The translations under genes and the position numbers were made by a program. 64,000 nucleotides of DNA from Geranomyces variabilis. Its lineage: Eukaryota > Chytridiomycota > Chytridiomycetes > Spizellomycetales > Powellomycetaceae. Below the pieces are notes generated by a model. That model made no database searches and was not told the DNA's origin. It was given only the letters and a program-made list of their open reading frames with translations. Of this stretch, positions 59,324 through 64,000 are shown piece after piece. The stretch's first letter is position 1. Every line of letters begins with the position of its first letter. The stretch covers positions 283,156 through 347,155 of the forward strand of contig JADGJP010000015.1 in assembly GCA_027603065.1 (NCBI GenBank), in the 5' to 3' direction.

Positions 59324-60787
59324 TTACTCATCGTCAACAGCAGCCTTCTCGTTATCACTCTCATCCTCATCGCCCGAAATCTCCGCGTTCTCGCGCTCAA
59401 CTTGCGCCAACAGTTTGGCGAGTTCCGCATCATCTGACGCGGAGACAACTTTAGGCTTCATCCGAATGCGCAGCTCGCCGGCGTTCTTGGTAATGCTCTC
59501 TTCGATTGCCACTAGCGCCTTTTCCATCTGCTCGATGCCGCTTGTTTTGTCAAGCGAGTTGGTCATGACAAAGTACATGGGCGGCGCAACGAGCTTGACT
59601 TTGATGGGTACGTCTTCTGTGGAGCAGGCCTCGCCGGCTTGAAGCGCGGTCTTGATGGCGTCAATTCCTTCGTATCCGTAGCATGTCACTTCCACGTCTG
59701 AGAGACGAGAAGGGTAAGGAATGTTAGAAAGTCTGCCCTAAATTGTAAATATTTCCGAGTGTGCTGGCCCCCCACCTGCGCGGATCTTGACAGGCTGTGG
59801 TGTAAGCCGGCGGCGGATGTTGCTCACAAGCGTCTTCTTGATGTCTTCCGGAATGTCCAGACCGCCAAACACAGCTTCCGGGTCACTGGGTGAAGAGAAG
59901 AGACAATGATTTGTGAGCCCCAAGACTCAACTTCGCCATTATGTCCCGCCATGTGCTTTGTCGTTACTCACTTGATAGCAATTTTGAATGCATCGTAGGC
60001 ATGGTTGTACTTTTGGTACAGCGGCCAGCAGTACTTTTCCAGCAAATCCTCGAGATCCGCATCAACCTTTTCCGCAACGTGCCTCATGATAGAGTGCACA
60101 GCCTTGGACTTGTTGAACTTTTCCTCGCACTTTGCAACATCCTCAGCACTGACCCGACGCTTCGACAAGTCGATGTAACCCTTCTCGCGATCCACCCTCA
60201 ATACAACTACAACCTCGTTCCTCCCAACACGGATCAGCTTCTGGATCGATCGTATCCGTCTACGCGAGAGCTCCGACAGCAAGATCATGCCCTCAATGTT
60301 GTTGTACTCGAGCAGCTGGACATATGCGCCCATGTCGGCAATTTGACGCACATTTGCCATGACGAGCTGATCGACTTCGGGAAACTTCTGCTCATACATG
60401 CGGCATTGCAAACGGGATTGGCGCTCGTCGAGGGCGGCGGCAGCGGAAGGGGTGAATGTTGCGCGGACGAAATCGCCTTCATTGTCGTCGCCGTGGTCAA
60501 TGATCTCGTCGTTGCCGAGGTTTGGACCGGAGGACGGGGTTTTTGGCTGAGTGGGACTGGTTTCGGGCGCGGAGTCCTCGCCGGAATCGGATTCGAGATC
60601 GGATGGCATTGCCTTGGGTGGAGTTATGGGGGATGCGGGTGGAAAGCGAACGACGGGGCAACGTGGAGAAGGTCGAAATGTCAAAAAGTGGACGAGGTGC
60701 GAGTGCAAAGCGTCAATTCAATTTTTGTTGTCATGGCAACAACTTGCCGTGTTCACGAAACTCACGGTGACTCACCTTGAGTGACAT
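59324..60787 (-). CDS. SUI2: translation initiation factor eIF2 subunit alpha
   Basis: Exons 59972-60609, 59776-59885 and 59324-59697 sum to 1122 nt (373 residues) from the ATG at 60609. The S1 domain has [20 protein letters not shown] and [20 protein letters not shown], which contains the regulatory Ser phosphorylated by eIF2 kinases. It continues with [14 protein letters not shown]. The helical and C-terminal domains follow ([54 protein letters not shown]), with an acidic tail. The family normally begins a few residues before [12 protein letters not shown]. Here an acidic extension of about 65 residues precedes it. Alternatively, a 12-nt exon ATGTCACTCAAG (60776-60787) with a GTGAGT donor could splice to CGCCAATCC and give a normal short N-terminus. 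Confidence 0.93.
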
Positions 60788-61542
60788 GATCCACCAGGAG
60801 GCAGCGAACTACGTCGCTAAAACCATGCGAGCCCGTGCTCCCCGTGGCGAAAGGCTGCCACCCGGCCCACTTGCCAACTGGAAAGGCATGTGTCCTGCTG
60901 GCGGGATTGTATGACAGACTCTGCAATGCGGGACCTCCTCCCTCGCCACGCCAGTGAGGTCCGTTCACCGCGAAAACCGAATCGCATTCCCTCCTCTCCT
61001 TCTCCCTCCTCTCGCGCAATTAGAATAAGAAAATAAGAGAGAGTCGCTTACCATTTCACACGGCAGCAGCATCTGCATGATGACCGCCAAAGGAAACCAA
61101 AAAAAAGGTCCCAGTTTCCGGTAGCTATCGGATTTTCCCACGTGCATACAACTCCCGTAACCTCCCTTGCACAGCATCCCGACAGCGCGCTCGGCATGGC
61201 CGACCCGACACGGCGCTCGGCATGACCCTGTCGGGATGCTGGGCAAGGGATGTTATATGGGGAGTTGTATGCACGTGGGAATATTCGATAGCTGCTGCGC
61301 ATTGCTGCTTTCTTGCTTACTCGCAGAGCAATCCTGACGCTGCATGCCTAGAATGTTCTGGGCTCGAGGGATGTGGCTGCACTTCAGTCATGCCGAACGC
61401 AAGGGATGGCGTCAGTCAGGCCGACCGCATGGGAGGTGGGAGGCGCGCGTTTCCCTTGGGCCTGGGCGTGAGGGAGGAAAAGAGAAACAGATAATATAGC
61501 GGATTAATCACCCCTCAATTTTGTATCCACGGAAATTGCGCC
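60788..61542. other. intergenic with foldback repeat
   Basis: No gene supported. Contains the long inverted repeat at 61121-61295. Confidence 0.6.
61121..61295. repeat. foldback element: inverted repeat with 65-68 bp arms
   Basis: Left arm 61121-61185 and right arm 61228-61295 are reverse complements with about 85-90% identity (shared: CCCACGTGCATACAACTCCC and CAGCATCCCGACAG). The 42-base centre contains GCGCTCGGCATG twice as a direct repeat. No open frame. The shape fits a foldback or MITE-like element. Confidence 0.9.
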
Positions 61543-61633
61543 GTCAGGATCGCTCTGCCAAGCACAGCCCTATAAAAGACGGCTGCTCTCGAGCCTCCCC
61601 ACTCCTCTTTCCTCCTCGCTCTCTCCCACCGCC

Positions 61634-61670
<37 letters not shown>

Positions 61671-61833
61671 TCTCGTTCTCCCTCTCCCTCTCTCTCTCTC
61701 TCGTCTCAATGTCGTTCTCCTTTACCCCGGGACCACCGCCGTTGTTGTTTTTCTGGTAAGTCGCCTGAACTTTTTTTTTTCCCACGTGCGTCACCGCCGT
61801 CAGTACACTCACATCTGTTAACCCTGCATGCAG
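61543..61833 (+). repeat. duplicated promoter / first-exon unit, copy 1
   Basis: Shares ordered blocks with 62395-62659: TCGCTCTGCCAAGCACAGC, a TATA box (TATAAAAG), CTCTCGAGCCTCCCC, a CT tract (61634-61700), GTAAGTCGCC as a splice donor, CACCGCCGTCAGTACACTCA, and TGTTAACCCTGCAT before an acceptor CAG at 61833. It looks like core promoter, leader, donor and acceptor of a small intron. After the acceptor, coding is uncertain (GRCRRAAYAAATAAQQQP; later LALQELIEQTRHEAQAQ). Confidence 0.85.
61634..61700. repeat. CT microsatellite
   Basis: Almost pure (CT)n with few interruptions, inside the leader of the duplicated unit. Confidence 0.97.
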
Positions 61834-62390
61834 ACGGCCGATGCCGCCGTGCCGCCTATGCTGCCGCCACGGCCGCACAGCAACAGCCCTGCGCTGACGA
61901 GGAGCACGCTGTGCAGATAACTCCCGCTACCGCTGGTCAAAAGCGAGTAGTCGATATCACCGAGTAATGTCTTATCGCGACCCCAGAGTCTGTTGGATGA
62001 ACAAGAAAACTCATCATCATTTTGTTGCCTTATGACAGTGATCTTGCCCTGCAAGAACTCATCGAGCAAACACGTCATGAAGCGCAAGCGCAGCGCTGGC
62101 CACGCGAAGGCCTATGACGAGGCGGAGGATCGAATGCTTGGATACCTCCGAATGGCGCTCGTGGAGCGCGACGCAATGGCCGTCATGGAAGACGAGCCCG
62201 TGGAGCAGGAAGTCGCCGAGGATGCGCCTTCCGTCGTGGATGCCATAATGGCAGAATTGCGCGGCAAGATTGAAGCCATGGTGAGGGAGTCGGTCGGTGG
62301 CCAGATCCTTCATGAGCGGTCTTCCGGTGCGGAGAGCTGCCAATCTTGGCGACGTCGAGGCCGCCAGCACAGGTTGCTATGCCATCGGAG
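61834..62390 (+). CDS. possible short gene downstream of duplicated promoter copy 1
   Basis: Two frames look coding-like. One runs QQQPCADEEHAVQITPA and, after an apparent intron ending TTATGACAG (about 61972-62039), continues LALQELIEQTRHEAQAQRW to a stop near 62116. The other runs KRKRSAGHAKAYDEAEDRML, RMALVERDAMAVMEDEP and VVDAIMAELRGKIEAMV. Both follow the same acceptor, so I cannot say which is used. No domain is recognised. Being downstream of a TATA box and a spliced leader makes transcription plausible. Confidence 0.35.
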
Positions 62391-62394
62391 ATTA

Positions 62395-62659
62395 ATCAGG
62401 GTCGCTCTGCCAAGCACAGCACTATAAGAGACGCTCTGCTCTCGAGCCTCCCCGGCTCCTCTTTCCTCATCTCGCTCGAGACCTCGCTCGCTCGCTCTCT
62501 CCCGCTCGGCCGATCTCCTCTCTCTCCTCTCTCTCTCTCTCTCTCTGTCTCAATTTCGTTCAAACTTGCCATTACTATCGAGTTTGTAAGTCGCCGGAAG
62601 TTTTTTCCCACATGTGTCACCGCCGTCAGTACACTCACGTCTGTTAACCCTGCATACAG
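62395..62659 (+). repeat. duplicated promoter / first-exon unit, copy 2
   Basis: Second copy of the unit at 61543-61833: TATAAGAG in place of TATAAAAG, the same CTCGAGCCTCCCC block, shorter CT tract, donor GTAAGTCGCC at about 62586, and the same CCGTCAGTACACTCACGTCTG block before an acceptor at 62659. Confidence 0.85.
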
Positions 62660-63353
62660 ATGGGCAACGCTCCCACCGCCGCTACTGCGTCCTGCCGATG
62701 AAACCACCACCAACAAGCAGTTCGGCTGGCATTGCCGGCCCTTACGGTTCATCTATGCCTAGCACCACGACCGGAACTTCCGACTCTGCGCTCTCGGCTC
62801 AATGCCGCCCCCTCCTCACGCTCTGTCGGCCACCCACACCCCCGACCACTCGACCGCTGCGCCCACCGCCACCAGCACTGCCGACGCCGCAACAGCAACC
62901 GACGCTGCTGCTGCTACTGCGACTGCGGGAGACCGTACTTCGGACTCTGCGCTCTCTGCTGTGTTCTTGCCCTCGGACCAGCCTACGCCGGCTCAACAGG
63001 CGGCAATCGACGAGGCCTCGACTGTTACTACCAGCGGAGCTACCAAAACGCGAACCCAGTCCCCTTTGACGAGCAGGTCCCCCCCGCCGTCCTGGCCAAG
63101 CGCACCACATACCGCATCCCCCGCGCGGCGCCTCTGCCTCCGCCGCTGCCGTTGCCGCCGCCTCCGCCGCTGCCGGTGCCGCCACCGCGTGTCCCACACT
63201 TTCGCTTCCTCGGGTTCGCGGTGGTGGGCTCGGTCCACGGTAGCGGCGGCGCCGGCGGCAACGGTAGTGGCAGAGGCGGCTGCAACGGCAGCGGCGGGTT
63301 GTCAGGGAGGGTCGTTGCAAAGCCAGTGTCGTGATGGTGAATTTCTGTATTAA
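62660..63353 (+). CDS. possible Ala/Thr/Pro-rich protein downstream of promoter copy 2
   Basis: The best frame in the second half (62802-63353) reads ATHTPDHSTAAPTATST, then TSDSALSAVFLPSDQPTPAQ and AAIDEASTVTTSGATKT. The same words TSDSALSA also occur about 170 bases earlier in another frame, so an internal repeat and an intron or frameshift lie between. Past 63110 the frame becomes Arg/Cys-rich and less believable. No family recognised. Confidence 0.35.
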
Positions 63354-63632
63354 TCGTAAATGAGAATTGTAATCCTTCATTCTATTCGTGACTTTTTATT
63401 CTTCGCTTTTCAACTCCATCAAGTAATATAAAGCCTCATGCAATAAAAAGCCTTCCTCGATGTGGGGGACTCAATTGTACTGAGAATTCAAATAATGGTC
63501 GCGTAATTGTTGGTGCACAACATATTTGGGCATCGATGAGACCGAATAAAAATAATTGTGGAGTTCAGGCGTCATCATTGTGTTTGCATGCCTATAGCTA
63601 CTGTACGTTCAGATCTAGCGTGCACAGCTATT

Positions 63633-64000
63633 TCACCATATTTTGGGCAGCCACTTTAACGCGTTGTCCAAAGCCCGTGCGAAAACGGCCACCAGCTCGT
63701 CGACGTTCTCCAGCCCAACACTAACCCTCACCAGCTGCCGCAGCACGCCAAACCTTTCCGCCCACTCCATCTCGCCGTAATGCGCCAGCACCGGGCATTT
63801 GGGGGGGAGGTATAGGACGGACTCAGCCAGGCCAGCGACCGAGGTCGCCGCCGCCGCCGCCGCCGCTGGATGGATACCCGCAAGCATGCAGCGATGCAGC
63901 GGTTTAGCTAATACGCTCTGCGATGGAGACGTGTCGGACAAAGGATGGGAAGTGCACCCTGCGAGAGTCTCCTTTAAATGTCCGACTCAAGAAAATGACC
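63633..64000 (-). CDS. C-terminal part of a Cys/Met-metabolism PLP-dependent enzyme, truncated by window edge
   Basis: The last exon, probably beginning near 63870-63875 after a CATCCAG acceptor, encodes ATSVAGLAESVLYLPP and GVLRQLVRVSVGLENVDELV and ends with a helix (FARALDNALKWL) before TGA at 63633. The 'G-G/A-x-E-S' turn and 'LVR(L/V)SVG(L/I)E...(D/E)L' ending are typical of cystathionine gamma-synthase/lyase-type enzymes. The catalytic Lys domain lies beyond the right edge, so the exact reaction is unknown. A (GCG)n run encodes Ala residues at the acceptor side. Confidence 0.65.

Noticed and set aside
61521-61967. 148-residue plus-strand frame through the CT microsatellite
   Set aside because: The frame is Ser/Leu low complexity created by (CT)n and crosses a predicted leader intron.
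62799-63380. 193-residue Arg/Ser/Gly-rich minus-strand frame
   Set aside because: Composition follows the GCC/GCG-rich repeat of the opposite strand; no independent support.

Overview
This window is nuclear DNA of a fungus. It has many short GT-AG introns (mostly 60-110 nt), a white-collar-1 blue-light receptor (a fungus-specific family), and conserved eukaryotic housekeeping genes: 60S ribosomal protein eL21, eIF2-alpha, Sam50, an Rrp3/DDX47 helicase, tRNA-Phe, and an Sds3-like histone deacetylase subunit. An early-diverging fungus, perhaps a chytrid, is my inference from the gene style and from expanded families of unknown genes. No sequence search was possible. Exon joins were worked out by hand from splice motifs, reading phase and family resemblance. 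For most recognised genes the exon lengths sum to an exact multiple of three.

Layout. 1-2.3 kb: 3' end of a trehalose-6-phosphate phosphatase and a small arrestin-like gene. 2.3-4.9 kb: diverged repeats around an assembly gap. 4.9-12.6 kb: a PD-(D/E)XK nuclease-like gene, WC-1 (LOV, two PAS, GATA finger) and a Ca2+/H+ exchanger. 14.4-23.2 kb: an F-box/WD40-like gene, tRNA-Phe, an unknown membrane protein, a ParB-like gene and a 2-oxoglutarate oxygenase. 24.7-32.3 kb: a tiny protein gene, a nitronate monooxygenase, an unknown gene and the Sds3-like gene. 33.6-41 kb: Sam50, eL21, an unknown Ser/Pro-rich gene and Rrp3. 41-49.4 kb: an FAD/NAD(P) oxidoreductase, an in-frame OB-fold/Nudix-like/CobW GTPase chain, an unknown gene and a TMEM184-type membrane protein. 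49.8-55.3 kb: a repeat-rich accessory stretch with orphan genes. 55.3-60.8 kb: a 1063-residue VWA protein and eIF2-alpha. 60.8-63.4 kb: a foldback repeat and a tandemly duplicated promoter/first-exon unit. The right edge holds the C-terminal end of a PLP enzyme.

Neighbouring genes do not form one pathway. The most notable items are: the OB-Nudix-CobW chain with a His-rich insert; the eukaryotic ParB-like gene, whose last intron is flanked by a hairpin copied from its own exon; the PD-(D/E)XK family with an apparent second member fragment; the orphan VWA protein; and several recent-looking short duplications and foldbacks.
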